Origin: Acestrorhynchus altus
Lineage: Eukaryota; Chordata; Actinopteri; Characiformes; Acestrorhynchidae
Length of the DNA stretch: 64,000 nucleotides
Assembly: GCA_034509495.1 (NCBI GenBank)
Contig: CM067510.1
Location: 32,531,750 to 32,595,749, forward strand
Reading direction: 5' to 3'
Positions 32,291 through 45,470 of the stretch are shown in pieces; position 1 is the first letter of the stretch; each line of letters starts with the position of its first letter. Below the pieces are notes generated by a model. The model had not been told where the DNA came from. It worked only from the letters and a program-made list of their open reading frames with translations, and did not search any database. The position numbers were made by a program, and so were the translations under genes.

Positions 32291-32756
32291 ATCCTCGTTT
32301 CTGACCGTCTAAGCGTCCTTTAGGTGCTATTTTGCAAATTCCAGGTGTCTGTTTCTAAATCATGTCCCATCAACTGAATATACCACAGGTGGACTCCAAT
32401 CAAGCAGTAGAAACATCTCAAAGGTGATCAAGAGAAATGGGACGCCCCAGGAGATAAATATTGAGTGTGTAATTTTTGCACCACAATTATGTTATATACA
32501 GTAATTTGTGGGAAATGAGACTGAAAAAGTTTACATACTAAACATAAAGGACAATGTCAAATACACAATGGAAACAGTCCAATAGAAAGACAAATCAAAT
32601 GTCCTGCTGGATGTCTTTTCCTCTGCTTGGTCTCTAGAGGTCAGTCTTGGTTCAGTTCTGTATGAGAACAGCACATGGCCAGCTGGAGAGATCTGCTGAA
32701 CAGACTGCACTCGGCTCTGAAATACTAACCAGCAGACTGTAATGACTGCAGGCCTA

Positions 32757-34990
32757 CAGCGCACAGCAACACAACACAGCTCACAATCAATACACCATAA
32801 CACGGCGCACAGCAACACGACACAGCTCACAATCAGCGAGCACCCATACGCGCATAGCAACACAACACAGCCTACAATCAATATACCATAACACGGCGCA
32901 CAGCAACACGACACAGCTCACAATCGATACACCATAACACGGCGCACAGCAACACGACACAGCTCACAATCGATACACCATAACACGGCGCACAGCAACA
33001 CAACACGCCTACAATCGAGCAGCACTACAACACGGGGCGCGCATGGCAACACAACACGTGCCTACAATCGATACACTACAACACGGCGCACAGCAACACA
33101 ACACGAACCAATCGAGCATACACTACAACACGGCGCATACAGCAACACGACACAGCTCACAATCGATACACCATAACACGGCGCACAGCAACACAACACG
33201 GCTCACAATCGATACACCACAACACGGCGCGACAGCACACAACATGCCTTCACAATCGATACACCACAACACGGCGCACAGCAACACAACACGGCTCACA
33301 ATCGATACACCACAACACGGCGCACAGCAACACAACACGGCTCACAATCGACATAATTACAACATCGGCGCATAGCAATACAACACGGCTCGCAATCGAT
33401 ACACTACAACACGGCGCACAGCAAATACAACACGCTCACAATCGATAAGGCACACAACACGGGGCGCATAGCAATACAACACGCCTACAATCGATACACC
33501 ACAACACGGCGCACAGCAACACAACACGCTCACAATCGGAGCACCAACACGGCGCATGCAACACAACACGTGTTCACAATCGATACACCACAACACGGCG
33601 ACATAACACAACACGCTCATAATCGAGCATAATTACAATACAAGCAGACAGCAACACAACACGGCTCACAATCGATACACCACAACACGGCGCACAGCAA
33701 CACAACACGGCTCACAATCGATACACCACAACACGGCGACAGCAATACAACACGAAGCCTACAATCGATATAATTACAACACGGGCGACAGCAACACATA
33801 ACACGGCTCATAATCGATACACTCGCAACACGGCGCACAGCAACATAACACGGTCTACAATCACCACAACACGGCGCACAGCAACACAACACGGCTCACA
33901 ATCGATGCACCACAACACGCGCATAGCAACACAACACGCTCAATCGATACACCACAACACGCGCATAGCAACACAACACGGCTACAATCGATACAATCAC
34001 AACACTGGCGCACAGCAACACAACACGGCTCACAATCGAAGCACTACACAACATTTAAGCACAGCAACACAACACGGCTCAATCGATACACTACAACACG
34101 GCGCATGCAACACAACACGCTCATAATCGAGCATAATTCACAACATCGCAGCACAGCAACACAACATGCCTACAATCGACACACCACAAATACACAGACA
34201 GCAAATACAACACGCTCAATCAGTACACCACAACACGGCGCACAGCAACACAACACGGCTCACAATCAATACACCACAACACGGCTCACAATCAATACAC
34301 CACAACACGGCGCACAGCAACACAACACGGCTCACAATCAGTACACCACAACACGCGCACAGCTACACAACACGCCTACAATCAATACACCACAACACGC
34401 ACAGCAAACACAACACGGCTCACAATCACACAACTACAACACGCGCACAGCTACACACAACACGGCCTACAATCAATACACTACAACACGCGCGCATAGC
34501 CACAACACGGCTCAATCAGTACATCACAACACGCGCAGACAGCAACACAACACGGCTCACAATCAATACACCACAACACGGCGCACAGCTACACAACACG
34601 GCTCACAATCAATACACCACAACACGGCGCACAGCTACACAACACGGCTCACAATCAGTACACCACAACACGGCGCACAGCAACACAACACGGCTCACAA
34701 TCAATACACCACAACACGGCGCACAGCAACACAACACGGCTCACAATCAATACACCATAACACAGCTCACAACAGAGCTCACAACATAACTCCATCAATA
34801 CACCATAACACAACACAGCTCAGCAAAACATGGCTCACAGCATGGCTCACTAATTCAATACAGCTCAGCTTGTGAAACAACACAGCTCACAGCACAACAC
34901 ATCTGACAACTCACAACACACCTCGCAACACAACTCACAACACATCTGACAATATAAATCACAACAACACATCTCAACAGAGCTCAAACA
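32757..34990 (+). repeat. 46-bp satellite array, about 46 copies
   Basis: Unit about CACAATCGATACACCATAAC followed by ACGGCGCACAGCAACACGAC and ACAGCT; successive CGATAC motifs at 32925 and 32971 are 46 apart. Left and central copies carry AATCGATACACC, right copies (from about 34200) AATCAATACACC. Many copies have small indels. The long open frames across it (up to about 256 codons) are products of the repeat. Confidence 0.95.
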
Positions 34991-35116
34991 GCTCACAACA
35001 CAGTTGTTGGAGTTTCTGACGCTGTAGCACAGTTATCTATAAAGCTGTTGAAATCAGGATCTCTCTCCTTATGTTCAGGGTTCTTCCACCACCCCTCCCT
35101 ACTTTGGGCCCTCTTT

Positions 35117-35117
<1 letters not shown>

Positions 35118-35169
<52 letters not shown>
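35118..35169 (+). repeat. (CA)n microsatellite
   Basis: About 26 CA units. Confidence 0.95.
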
Positions 35170-35172
<3 letters not shown>

Positions 35173-35519
35173 GTGCTTTCTCAGCAGCAGACACACGTGC
35201 CAACTATGACTGTGACATCACATTGGTAGGAGGAACCATGTGCTGGGGGTCAGTCAGGTCAGCTGAAGCCGCTTTCACACAGGCTCAGTAACCCAGAACA
35301 TTGGGACATTAATCGGACGAGCTGTATGTGCGAAAGCAAATGTCTAGATCAGTTCTAATGTGCTGCACATTACCGGGACGTTATCCTGCCAGCCCCCTAG
35401 AACAAAGTCTGGGTAATGCTGAGTGAGGACATGTACAGGACAATTCACAGTGGGTCATGCCGTGTCTCCTGCACACACTAAGTGTAAGGAATATGACAGT
35501 TCATCAGGATTGTATTTCA

Positions 35520-36330
35520 GCAGTCCTGAAAGGTCTCTATGTCAACAGTCCAGAAAGTCTCTATGTCAACAGTCCCGAAAGGTCTGAATGTCGGCAGTCC
35601 CGAAAGGTCTCTATGTCAACAGTCCCGAAAGGTCTCTATGTCAACAGTCCCGAAAGGTCTCTATGTCAACAGTCCCGAAAGGTCTGAATGTCGGCAGTCC
35701 CAAAGGTTCGAAATGTCGGCAGTCCCAAAGGTCTGAATGTCGGCAGTCCCGAAAGGTCTGAATGTCGGCAGTCCCGAAAGGTCTGAATGTCGGCAGTCCC
35801 GAAAGGTCTGAATGTCGGCAGTCCCGAAAGGTCTGAAATGTCGCAGTCCCAGGCCTGAATGTCGCAGTCCCGAAAAGGTCTCTATGCTGTCCAGTCCTGA
35901 AAGCTCCCTATGTCAACAGTCCTGAAAGTCTTCATGTCAACAGCCCAAAAGTCTCATGTCAACAGTCCCGAAGGTCTGAATGCTCAGTCCCGGAAGGTCT
36001 GAACGTCGTGCAGCCCAAAGGTCTTGGCGTGTCAACAGTCCCAAAGGTCTCTGGTGTCAACAGTCCCGGAAGGTTCCTATGTCAACAGTCCCGAAAGGTC
36101 TCTATGTCAACAGTCCCGAAAGGTCTGAATGTCGGCAGTCCTGAAAGGTCTCTATGTCAACAGTCCTGAAAGTCTCTATGTCAACAGTCCCGAAAGGTCT
36201 CATATGTCGGCAGTCCCGAAAGGTCTCTATGTCGGCAGTCCTGAAAGTCTCTATGTCAACAGTCCCGAAAGGTCTGAATGTCGGCAGTCCCGAAAGGTCT
36301 CTATGTCGGCAGTCCCAAAAGTCCTGTATT
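35520..36330 (+). repeat. 25-bp minisatellite, about 31 copies, two unit types
   Basis: Unit GGTCT[CTATGTCAACAG or GAATGTCGGCAG]TCCCGAAA; AATGTCGGCA recurs at 35761, 35786 and 35811. Two variant types are interspersed in blocks; decayed copies occur at about 35840-36060. Confidence 0.96.
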
Positions 36331-36756
36331 TCAATTGGCTGCAGATGCAGCTAAATCCCAACGTCATGTTGAAACAGTGCGGAGGTCCATCTGTCCAGTC
36401 TGATGGAATACAGAGATGAGAACAGAGAGGAACCGGTCCAGTAACCCAGTGTTGGTTTTGAGATCAAGGTGATTTTTTTGTTTTTGGAGCTTGGTTCTCT
36501 CTGATCGGCTCGGCCACCCCAGCACTGGCACTGCCTGCTCGTGGCAAATAAAGCCATCATTATGGTTTTGGGAAATGATCCTTTTCACTCATTCTTTCCC
36601 TCTGATGATTCACACTCGGTTCCCCCTCAGTTTGAGGAAATGCCTCCAAACACGATTCTGATTTTCATTTGTTCCACTTGTTTAAATGAAGACAGCAGAA
36701 CAAATCTGCCCCATCCTTTCTATGGAACCACTTAGAGCCAATCACTGCAGATAAGG

Positions 36757-36796
36757 GTTTGTGTTTGTGTGTGTGTGTGTTTGTGTGTGTGTGTTT

Positions 36797-36836
<40 letters not shown>
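36757..36836 (+). repeat. Interrupted (GT)n microsatellite
   Basis: GT units with TTTGTG interruptions, then about 16 pure GT units. Confidence 0.93.
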
Positions 36837-37059
36837 TAGCTGTGCTGTTTCCCTATGACGTAGTAGGACTGAGAGTCAGACTGCTGTGTTTGTTGTGGGA
36901 GGGAATGAGAGAGCCAATCAGGTCCCAAAGCTATTACTCCCATGCAGACAAAAGCAAAAGCAGACGTACAGAGAAGTCTGAAGTGTGGTTTTCATGGGAG
37001 GTGAGGAAGGAGACCCTTCCTGTCACAATAAACAAATAACTAGATTTTAAAAAATCAGG

Positions 37060-37480
37060 GTAAAACTAAAGTTCTCCAGGGAACATCTAGACAAAGAGCA
37101 GGACTTCTGGAACAATGTGCTTTGGGCAGATGAATCCAAAGTTGAATTATTTGGACACAGTAACAGAAGACATGTTTGGAATAAACCAACACAGCATTTG
37201 AGCAGAAGTCAGAGCAGCTGTGAAGCATGGTGGTGGAGGTGATGGTTTGCTTGCCTGTTGCAGCAGGGTGTGAGATCTCTCCTGATCATAAACCACTACA
37301 GAGTCTTATTGTATCAGAGGGGGTTTGAGGAGAACGGAGAGTATCTGTACAAAGACTGGATGCTTGAAATACCATAGAGCTGGAAAGAAATCTCCAGATG
37401 GAGGAGCTGGAACGTTGCTCTTCCATGTCAGATGTAGACAATATAGAAAGCATCTCATTGACATTATTTACAAAGAGTAA
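37060..37480 (+). mobile_element. Tc1-like element, copy A
   Basis: GAGCAGGACTTCTGGAACAA, GCAGATGAATCCAAAGTTGA, ATTATTTGGACACAGTAACA and AGCATGGTGGTGGAGG are the Tc1 transposase body. The copy at 43085-43410 is closely similar. Multiple indels. Confidence 0.88.
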
Positions 37481-39074
37481 TAAACCAAAGTATTAGGACA
37501 GAGGGGTCTGAACTATTCTCAAGTTATAAGATTCCATTTTTACAATGAAATGAATAAATGTCCTTATTTTAAATGGACATTTTTGATCAAAACATGGTCA
37601 AATTCATACAAATATTAAAATTCTGTTTACAAGTTTGAGTAGCCTTCATATCTAGTAAGTGTCTCCTTTACAACATCAGGAGAACTCGACCCTTTCTGTC
37701 CAGAGAGGAGCTCAGGTGCTCCTCAGTCTCAGCTCAGGTGTTCCTCTGCTGACCATCAGACCAACTCATCCAGAATTCAGCGGCATGGCTCGTCTTCAAT
37801 GTCCCACCACGCCACGTAACTCCTGCTGGGTGCTCCCTTCATTGGCTCTCAGAAGTGGAACATCAGATTCAGAACCTGATGCTGACCCACAGCCAAAAAC
37901 TGACCAGCACCTCCGTATGTGATGGCAATGGTCAAAACTCGAGCTGTACCAAGAGCCCTTCGAGCTTCAAGCACAACTCGGCTTGACCCACCAGCCTCAA
38001 AACGCAAGGAAACATGCATCCAGACTCTTTCTGCCTGGCACCAAAATGGTGAAACGAACGCCCAAATAACTGAGCCCTCACTGTCTTCAAACATAGACTG
38101 AGGACCATCTCTTCCAGGAGTATTTAACTCCATAAAGACTTATCGCGAATCTTGTTCGTCCCCAATCTTGCTTTTGACAGCATCTAAGTGTGAGGAACCT
38201 CTGGATTTCGAGACTCATCTACTAGCTAAGGATATTTCCCGAGTGAACAGCAAAGCACTTTTGTAGGTCGCTCTGGATAAATGCCATCAATGTAAAAGTA
38301 AATGTCCTACAAATACTTTTCTAATGTTCTGGGGAATAAAAGTGCATCGAATTATGAAAACATCCCTCAAAATTGGCCTAGAGTTCTACAAGTTAACAGA
38401 CTAACCGCTGTCTCGTGTATTTTCTCACAGCTCTTCTATCTTTGCACAAAGCAGGGATTGACAGAGATCCTTCCTTTTTGTGGTTGAGCATCCACACCAG
38501 ATCTCCAGCTACATGTCTGCTGGACTTGCACATGTAAGTGTATTTTGTATGTGGTAATATCAGGTCAGCTCGGTTTATTGAGCAAACACTTGTTTATTTT
38601 TGGTGCCATTGTGAAAGTGCTAGCTGAAGCTGCATAATAGGCACGTGAGTGGAGATAAGCTCTGAGATTTATCCCCATCAGCTCCTCTGGAAAAATAAAC
38701 ACTGTTTATTGGTTTGTGGTGAAATCGCAGGAGAGGTTATCTGTAGGTGCAGTCTGTAGGTCTAGAGTTACTGTTGACTGAAGCTCATTAATGGTAGCTG
38801 CACACTCTTCTGCCTCATCCTTCCAAGTGAAACGAGACCCCAGTAGGACCACCGATGATGAAACGGTGTTTCGGGATGGGAGACCATCCTGATTCGAGAA
38901 CCGCACGGTACTGGCCGCATCGCTGATATCAGTGCATCTCTATTGGTCAACCAAACATCCAGCCAACGGTGGTTCAATATGGCCAGAGGATTATTGATAT
39001 AAGCATTTACATGAAAATGTAAGTACATACTATAAATGTAAGTATGATGATATACGTATACGGGTACGTGTCGT

Positions 39075-39610
39075 GGATAACAAGACTAGGGACGTATCCG
39101 CAAAGCTTTGACCCTCCATGGACCCCTCTTGTCTCTAACCAAAAGCCTTTCAGTTCTTTTTCGAAGGATATTCTTCCATTCTTCCTTCAGCTGCACCTTT
39201 CGGGGTCTGCTGTGGATTCTGAGGTGTGTTTAGGATCATAACCCGTTTGTAAGAGGACATCCATCCTCTTTTCCGCTTCAGCTTTAGATTCTGTGCTGTT
39301 TGCTTCCAGAATTTGCTGGAATTTCAGTGAATCCATTCTTCCATCTTCCAGTGTAACCTATGTTCCACTGGATGCAGCACAACCCCGAAGCATGATGGAT
39401 TCAACCCGCCGGCCAAAAACCTCACCTGTCCGCAGGACTCGTTTCCAGGCTTGTTTAGATGTTCTTTTGTGGTGAGGACACTGAAGAGCTTTTCTGTTCA
39501 TAGCTCTTCCATAAAGGCCATATTAGTATAGGTGCTGACCTAATCTTGGACCTCTTAACCTTCCAGCACGGCCATTTCTTAATTACATTTTAAACTGAGG
39601 TAATGGCAAA
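39075..39610. mobile_element. DNA-transposon-derived dispersed sequence
   Basis: Landmarks CTTTTTCGAAGGATATTCTT, CCAGAATTTGCTGGAATTTC, CAGCACAACCCCGAAGCATG and TAGCTCTTCCATAAAGGCCA resemble one common fish Tc1/hAT-type relic. Class tentative. Confidence 0.5.
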
Positions 39611-39834
39611 CTGAATCATCTTTTAAGAAAGATGAGAAGCTCCTCCAACAGCAGCAGCTCATGAGGTATTTTCTGTTGGCTTTTCTGTGTTTCCACCTCG
39701 TTTGTGTTCTTGACCTGATTATGGATATGCTTCTGACCCCTGCCTGTCCTGACGATGAGAACCGGAATCCCCAATAAACAAAAGACTCATGGAGCCAAAA
39801 GTGGTTCTTCTAAGAATAAAGACTATATGATCTT

Positions 39835-39960
39835 AGATCCATCCATCTATCCAGCTTCTCTACTTCTTCCTGATCTGGATCGCAGTGGGTCTGGAGCCTT
39901 ATCGGGGGCAAGGCAGGAATACCCCCTGGACAGGGTGCCAGTCCTTGGTGCATGCAGTTA
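39835..39960 (+). repeat. Dispersed repeat 3' part (SINE-like)
   Basis: CATCCATCTATCCAGCTTCT, GATCTGGATCGCAGTGGGTC, TGGACAGGGTGCCAGTCC, the common fish repeat tail; compare TGGACTGGTGCCCTGTC at about 277. Confidence 0.65.
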
Positions 39961-40262
39961 AACTAAATGGCATTGCAGACTGTTCTCCTTGTTAATCCTC
40001 ACCATTATCGAGAAGTCTGCTCTTCCTGAACAGCACTGCTTGAGACTCAACCACTGAAACTCAAAACATGATGTTTTGAGGAACAGCTTGATCTGGAGTT
40101 TTTAAAACAGCTGCTTTAAAATCCTTACTCCGAGCGGAGCACGTCTTAGTTTTTCCAAAATGAACCTAATTTCCTGCTGACTCATGGCCATTCATCTCTG
40201 TCTGAACAATTCTGCAGACAAACACAGAGAGTTAGGAAACTGAAGTAGGAGTGTGTCCTGAG

Positions 40263-40264
<2 letters not shown>

Positions 40265-40293
<29 letters not shown>
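40265..40293 (+). repeat. (GT)n microsatellite
   Basis: About 14 GT units. Confidence 0.9.
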
Positions 40294-40295
<2 letters not shown>

Positions 40296-40612
40296 CTGTA
40301 ATGAACCAGTCATCACAGTACTCCAATACTACTTCCCTCCTGTCCTCTCTCCTCATTCCCTTTGTAAATGCAGTACATGTCCATTCTCACACTTCCTACT
40401 CTTGCACAAACATTACACAGAAGGTGCAGAACACACACACAGGCCACACACACACACACACGCCCATGAGTATTCTGCCTAGCCTCCTGGCCAGTATGGA
40501 GTGTACCATTCTTGTAGTGCAGCTCTGTGCCACGGCCAAAGAGGAAGCGGAAGGGCGAGCGTCTGGCTGCTTACATAACCATGCCGCACCCTGCATCAAC
40601 ACACTGTAACAA

Positions 40613-40613
<1 letters not shown>

Positions 40614-40672
<59 letters not shown>
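40614..40672 (+). repeat. (GT)n microsatellite
   Basis: About 28 GT units. Confidence 0.95.
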
Positions 40673-40675
<3 letters not shown>

Positions 40676-40859
40676 TGCAGCAGGCATGGTTGCAGGGCAG
40701 CTTAGTGGACATGATGGACCAAAACCAGGATGCACCAAGTCTGAGACATACCGCAAGATACATCCAACAGGAATGGCTGCCTACGCCACAGTGTTAACGA
40801 TATTTCACGAGTGTCTTCAGGGAGATGTTTCCTCTGGTTATGACATAAGTAATGGTATC

Positions 40860-41690
40860 TGACAGGAACGGTGGAGATTGAATCGACGTCACAAAGGACA
40901 AGAAAACATACCAAAATAGCAGCTCGTTGGATTGCTACCAAGACAGACCGTGAGCGAGATATGTTTGGAGAAAAAGGGAGCAGAATTCTATACAAGAACA
41001 CATTTCCAACTGTTACGCTTTGGGGATGGATTGAGCTTGGCTGCCTTCAGATACTGAAATATTGCCCGATTCTTCTTCACTGAGCAGCCGAAGGTCATCC
41101 CATTGGAAGGTGAAGCTCCACCCCACCCCAGGTCTTTACGACTTAAGCTTAGCTGCACCCATTTCCCATCAACTTGACCAGCTTCCCAGTCCCTACTGAA
41201 GACAAGCATCCCCACAGCATGATGCCACCACCATGTTTCTCTTGGTGATGGGACTTCTATGTCGGTTTACAAAAATGACTCATTTTCCTTCCACAAAGGC
41301 CAGATATGCGTGAGAAATGGTATCAATAGTCTGTCCTGTGGACAGATTCTCCACCTGAGCTGTGGATCTCAGGACCTCTGAATCTCCAGTTAGTGCTCTC
41401 CTCGCCTGGGCTGTCAGTTGAGGTGGACGGCCATGTCTTGGTGGCTTTGCAGGTGTGCCATTATTCTTCCGTTTTCAGAGGATGGACTGAACAGTGCGAG
41501 ATGTTCATAGCCTGGATGTGCTTGTAACCTTTACCCGCTTTTATACTTTGACCGGGCTCTGGGTTTCACAGCTCAGCTGTAGTTACACTGAGACTAAGTT
41601 ACACGCAGGTCACTGTATTTACCGATGACGTGATTCTGGATTTTATTTAGGGGTCTGCGAGTACAGGGGGCTGAAGACAAACACACCACG
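40860..41690. mobile_element. Tc1-like element(s), mixed orientation
   Basis: 40920-41030 reads forward (GAGCGAGATATGTTTGGAGA, AACACATTTCCAACTGTTAC). 41160-41690 carries the opposite strand (CATCAACTTGACCAGCTTCC, CATCCCCACAGCATGATGCC, GGTGGACGGCCATGTCTTGG). Two Tc1-type fragments are therefore joined head to head or nested. Confidence 0.8.
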
Positions 41691-42684
41691 TAAAATACAT
41701 TTCATTTTAATTTGTGGATTTATATTCTATTCATTATGATTCCCTGCTAAATGCACTGCTTTTATTCCAATGAAATCATTTAACTTGTGTGTGTTGCGGC
41801 CGAACTGCCCAGGCCAAGGTTCACCTGGCACACAGCGGCCCGGAGCCCTGTCTGCTCCCGCAGCCTGGCGGAGGCCTGCTTGCCAAGTTGGCAACGTCCC
41901 GGTTTCCAAGTCACGCCCTGAAAAACACACAGTGTGCTCAGAACACAGAGTAGAGAGGTGTTGGAGAGCGAGGGAGGAGCTACACAACTCAAAGGCCCTC
42001 TCGGTCTCTCTCTCTGTTTGTGTGTGTTTAGTGCAGAGGAATGAGGGATACTCCAGCGCGAGAAACTTCTGACCCCCGTCGCCTCTTCTCAAGCCGCCCG
42101 TGAAGCGGCTCTCTGTAGAAACATCTGCGCTTTATGTTTACACATATTTAACTTTCATTCTGGGTTCTATTTATGATCCCCCAGCTTATAAAAGTCCTTC
42201 TTATCGACTCAAACTGGAACACACACTTTCCAGACTGCTGAATGTCTGTTAGTGCCGTCATTAGAGCCCAAGTTTTATAAATGTTCTAGAGTTTACTCGC
42301 TTTACTGTATTCTGTGGACTACGGTCATTTCTTCAGAGGTCAACCCAGAGACGGGCTGGAACCGACAGAAAGGCTGTAGTTACTCTACAAATGCATCTTA
42401 GAAAGCAAGAAGCTAGAAGCTGCGGCTGCAGTGGACATAGACTCACCAAAACTGGACAGTTGAAGACTGGAGAACCGTAGCATGGTCTGATGAATCTTGA
42501 TTGTTCTCCGTTGGCCTGAAGACTGAAGATTCCCAACCTAAAAGCACTGAAAATGACTAGAAATGTTATTAGAAATGCAATTGTCTTAAAGTTAGGATAC
42601 CACGACCTTTATTACAACTTAACGCCTCAGATGATCAGATGATTCGACCATCGTTACAGAGAACCTTAGAGGCTTTCTCATTTA

Positions 42685-43430
42685 AACCTTCGACATTAGT
42701 TAGGTTTGCTCTTGATTGTTGAAGTAAGTGGTGTCACTGGAGCTCTCCGAAGCCTTCAGATAGAAGGTTGTAGATGCAGATGAGTCTGAGAAGGGATTCG
42801 AAAAGGTCTCAGAACAATCAGAAGTCATCCATTTCACTGTCCGGAACATCATTTTACAAGTGGAGAACATTGAAAGCCACTGCCCACATGACCAGATCAG
42901 ATCATCCCAGCAAGTTCAGCCCAAGAGCAGAACCACAAGATGAGTAGCTCCAACAATCCTAAAATGTTCATCACGGACCTACAGGTAGCTCTCACCACAG
43001 CTGATGACAAAGTGCAAAGCCTACCATCAGACACTAAACCAGATTGATTCTTGCGGAGGTGCCAAGGAGGAAACCCTTAAAAACATCAGAGCAAAAGAGC
43101 AGGACTTCTGGAACGGTGCGCTGTGAACAGATGAATCCAAAGCTGAATTATTTGGACACAGTAACAGAAGACATGTTTGGCGCAAACCAAACATAGCATT
43201 TGAGCAGAAGAAGCTCATAGCAGCTGTGAACATGGTGGTGGGAGTGTGATGGTGTGGAGCTGCTCTGCTGCAGCAGGGTGTGGAGATCTCTCCATCATAG
43301 AAACCACTATGAGATCTTTATTGTATGAGAGGGGGCTTGAGGAGAACGTAAGAGCGTCTGCACAAAGACTGACGCTGAAACATCACAGAGCTGAAAGAAT
43401 TCCGCATGGAGGAGTAGGAACGTCGTTCTT
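42685..43430 (+). mobile_element. Tc1-like element, copy B
   Basis: 43085-43410 repeats the copy-A blocks (GAGCAGGACTTCTGGAACGG, ATTATTTGGACACAGTAACA). The upstream part 42687-42722 matches 14804-14839. Confidence 0.88.
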
Positions 43431-43535
43431 CTTTCTAATTGACATTATTTCAGCCAAAGGTGGAGATACCAGTTATTGGGGGATGGGGCATGGGGATAGG
43501 GGGTCCTAACTTCCCCCTCACAAGAAAATTTCATT

Positions 43536-45470
43536 TTTATTAATTACATTTTACAAAAGATGTTGAAAAGACACTTCTTTAGTTGCATGTGTTTAGTTAT
43601 ATCACACCATCTCTCTCTATATTTAAAATGAGACCCCCCCCCAACAAACAAACAAACAAACAAACAAACAAACACATTTCATAGCTCCCAAAATCACTAC
43701 ATTGCTGTAAGTGCAGTGGGAATTTGAAGCTTGACTACAGATGTTGAAAATATATTCCATATAAATATATACAGAGCAAACAGAAGCGCGTGAGGACGAC
43801 CAGAACAAACAGCAGCAGAGACATACAATATTTATTTAGGAACACAAACAATGATAAGTTAATTATCAGGTAGTCCACAAATATTATGGGAATGGTATCA
43901 ATACAGTCATACAGGGGAAAACATACATGAAAATCCATTTAGGAACACGTGATCCCGAAAGACGAGTTTTGATTAGAAAATTGGTGAAAATGAAATGAAG
44001 GGGAAAAAAAAAATAGGCTGTCAATTTTAAGACGGGTTATCGGTAATCAGCTGTGTTCGACCTAAAGAGAGACGATCAACTCGACATTAAAAACTGTTCT
44101 TTTTTTTTCTCGTTTTTATCCTTTTTAAATAAACGGACAATAGAAAAGTGGATGAGACCTACCTGGAATCTGAACTGTGAAATTTATGATCCCCTCTCTC
44201 TCTCATTGAGCTCTCGCTCTCGGTGTCTCTCTGTCCTCTCTGTCTCTCTCCCCCTCTCCTGATGCACCGAGAGGAGGAAAAGATAAGATTTCCAAAAAGA
44301 CATCATATCAGATTGCAAAACAAGGAGCTCGTGTAGAATTCCCCCCGTCCCAAAAGCAAGAAACTACAAACTATGATATATATTTATATATGAATACATC
44401 ATGCAAAGTGGCAAGTCTGCTTACAAACGTCATACAGTAGTCTGGTTGGATGCAGATGTTTAGAAGTTTCCCCCGTCCCCGCTGAGAAACAATAGCTCCA
44501 TCTACCCCCCACCCCAGCCCCGTTAAAACAAACGCCGTTCAATGGAACCATGATTTCAGAATGCCTGTTGGTCGTTACGGGGAACCCGAGAGTCCAGAGG
44601 GATCTAGCCTGACAGAGCTTCGAGGACATCGCTCGATGTTTACTGCATGAAGAAAGAGGTTTGGGACGACGCCCCAGCGTGACTTTACAAAAACCTTCTG
44701 CGTTACTCTAGTGAGATTCCCTGATTGGCTGAGGAAAAAAGTCATGTGACCAGAGGCATTTAAGAGTCCAGTCCCGGTATCCGAGAGCAGAAAGGAAACA
44801 TCCAAAACGTCCAAAGACTTGCTGTGCGTGTGTATGGGATCGCCACACACTGTACACGAGAATGCGTGTGATGAGTACTATTCACTATAACGGAAAGAAA
44901 AAATGGCGGTAACATCTCCGATCCTCATGCAACGTCAATTCGCGTAATGATCCGAGTACGAAAGGACACCGTGAAAAAAGCTCAAAGAAACGCGACTTGA
45001 CGTGAGCTGTTGCTTTAGAGTGCAGTGTCCGCTTCTTCAGGAAACACCAGAAATAACTCTACCTGACGTATCAAAGTCCCATATTTTAATTCCATTGAAG
45101 AAAGACTTGAAAGAACAACAAAACAGAAAAACTAGGGAAAAAATCAGTTGCTTTCTTTAATACAATGTGCGTTTGTCTAGTTTTTTTCTTATTACCTTTG
45201 TGTTGGCTTTTCTCTACGTCACCGCTTCTGAAATGTCCATGTTGCTTGGTTTATTCTTGGCTGAAGGTTTCATCTCTCCCACCCCTGCTCAAGGTGAAAG
45301 ACTAAAGTACTACCCTCCCCTCCCGGGATCCCGCCCCACCCACCCAAACCCCACCTACCCAACCTTCCTGGTATTTGCTCCTAACCTCATCTCCTCACCT
45401 CAACCCTTCTACTCCACCCCCACTTCCCACACCCCGATCCACTCCTGGGGGACTCGCCAAGTCCGGCTCC
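43536..45470 (-). other. Probable 3' UTR of the ubald1-like gene
   Basis: Non-coding, mostly unique DNA directly downstream of the minus-strand stop. Polyadenylation signals on the minus strand (TTTATT on plus) occur at 43831-43836 and 43536-43541. A (GTTT)n run lies at 43645-43672. Inferred from position; not proven. Confidence 0.4.

Larger units (their letters stand above)
28779..43500. other. Intergenic region rich in repeats
   Basis: No exon recognised between the LITAF-like gene and the ubald1-like 3' end. Contains the TIR repeat (29367-29880), an unnamed repeat (30005-30520), Tc1-like fragments, the 46-bp satellite, the 25-bp minisatellite and several microsatellites. 30900-31850 and 38100-39060 show nothing I can name. 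Confidence 0.6.

Noticed and set aside
34105..34875. 256- and 207-codon frames of histidine/asparagine/threonine repeats
   Set aside because: Produced by the 46-bp satellite; frames shift with every indel.
35520..36330. CRISPR-like regular repeats
   Set aside because: Direct tandem units without spacers, in a vertebrate genome; it is a minisatellite.
38865..38930. GGATGGGAGACC, resembling the 3' control box of 5S rRNA
   Set aside because: Only about 12 bases match; the rest of 5S is absent. At most a worn 5S-derived SINE.
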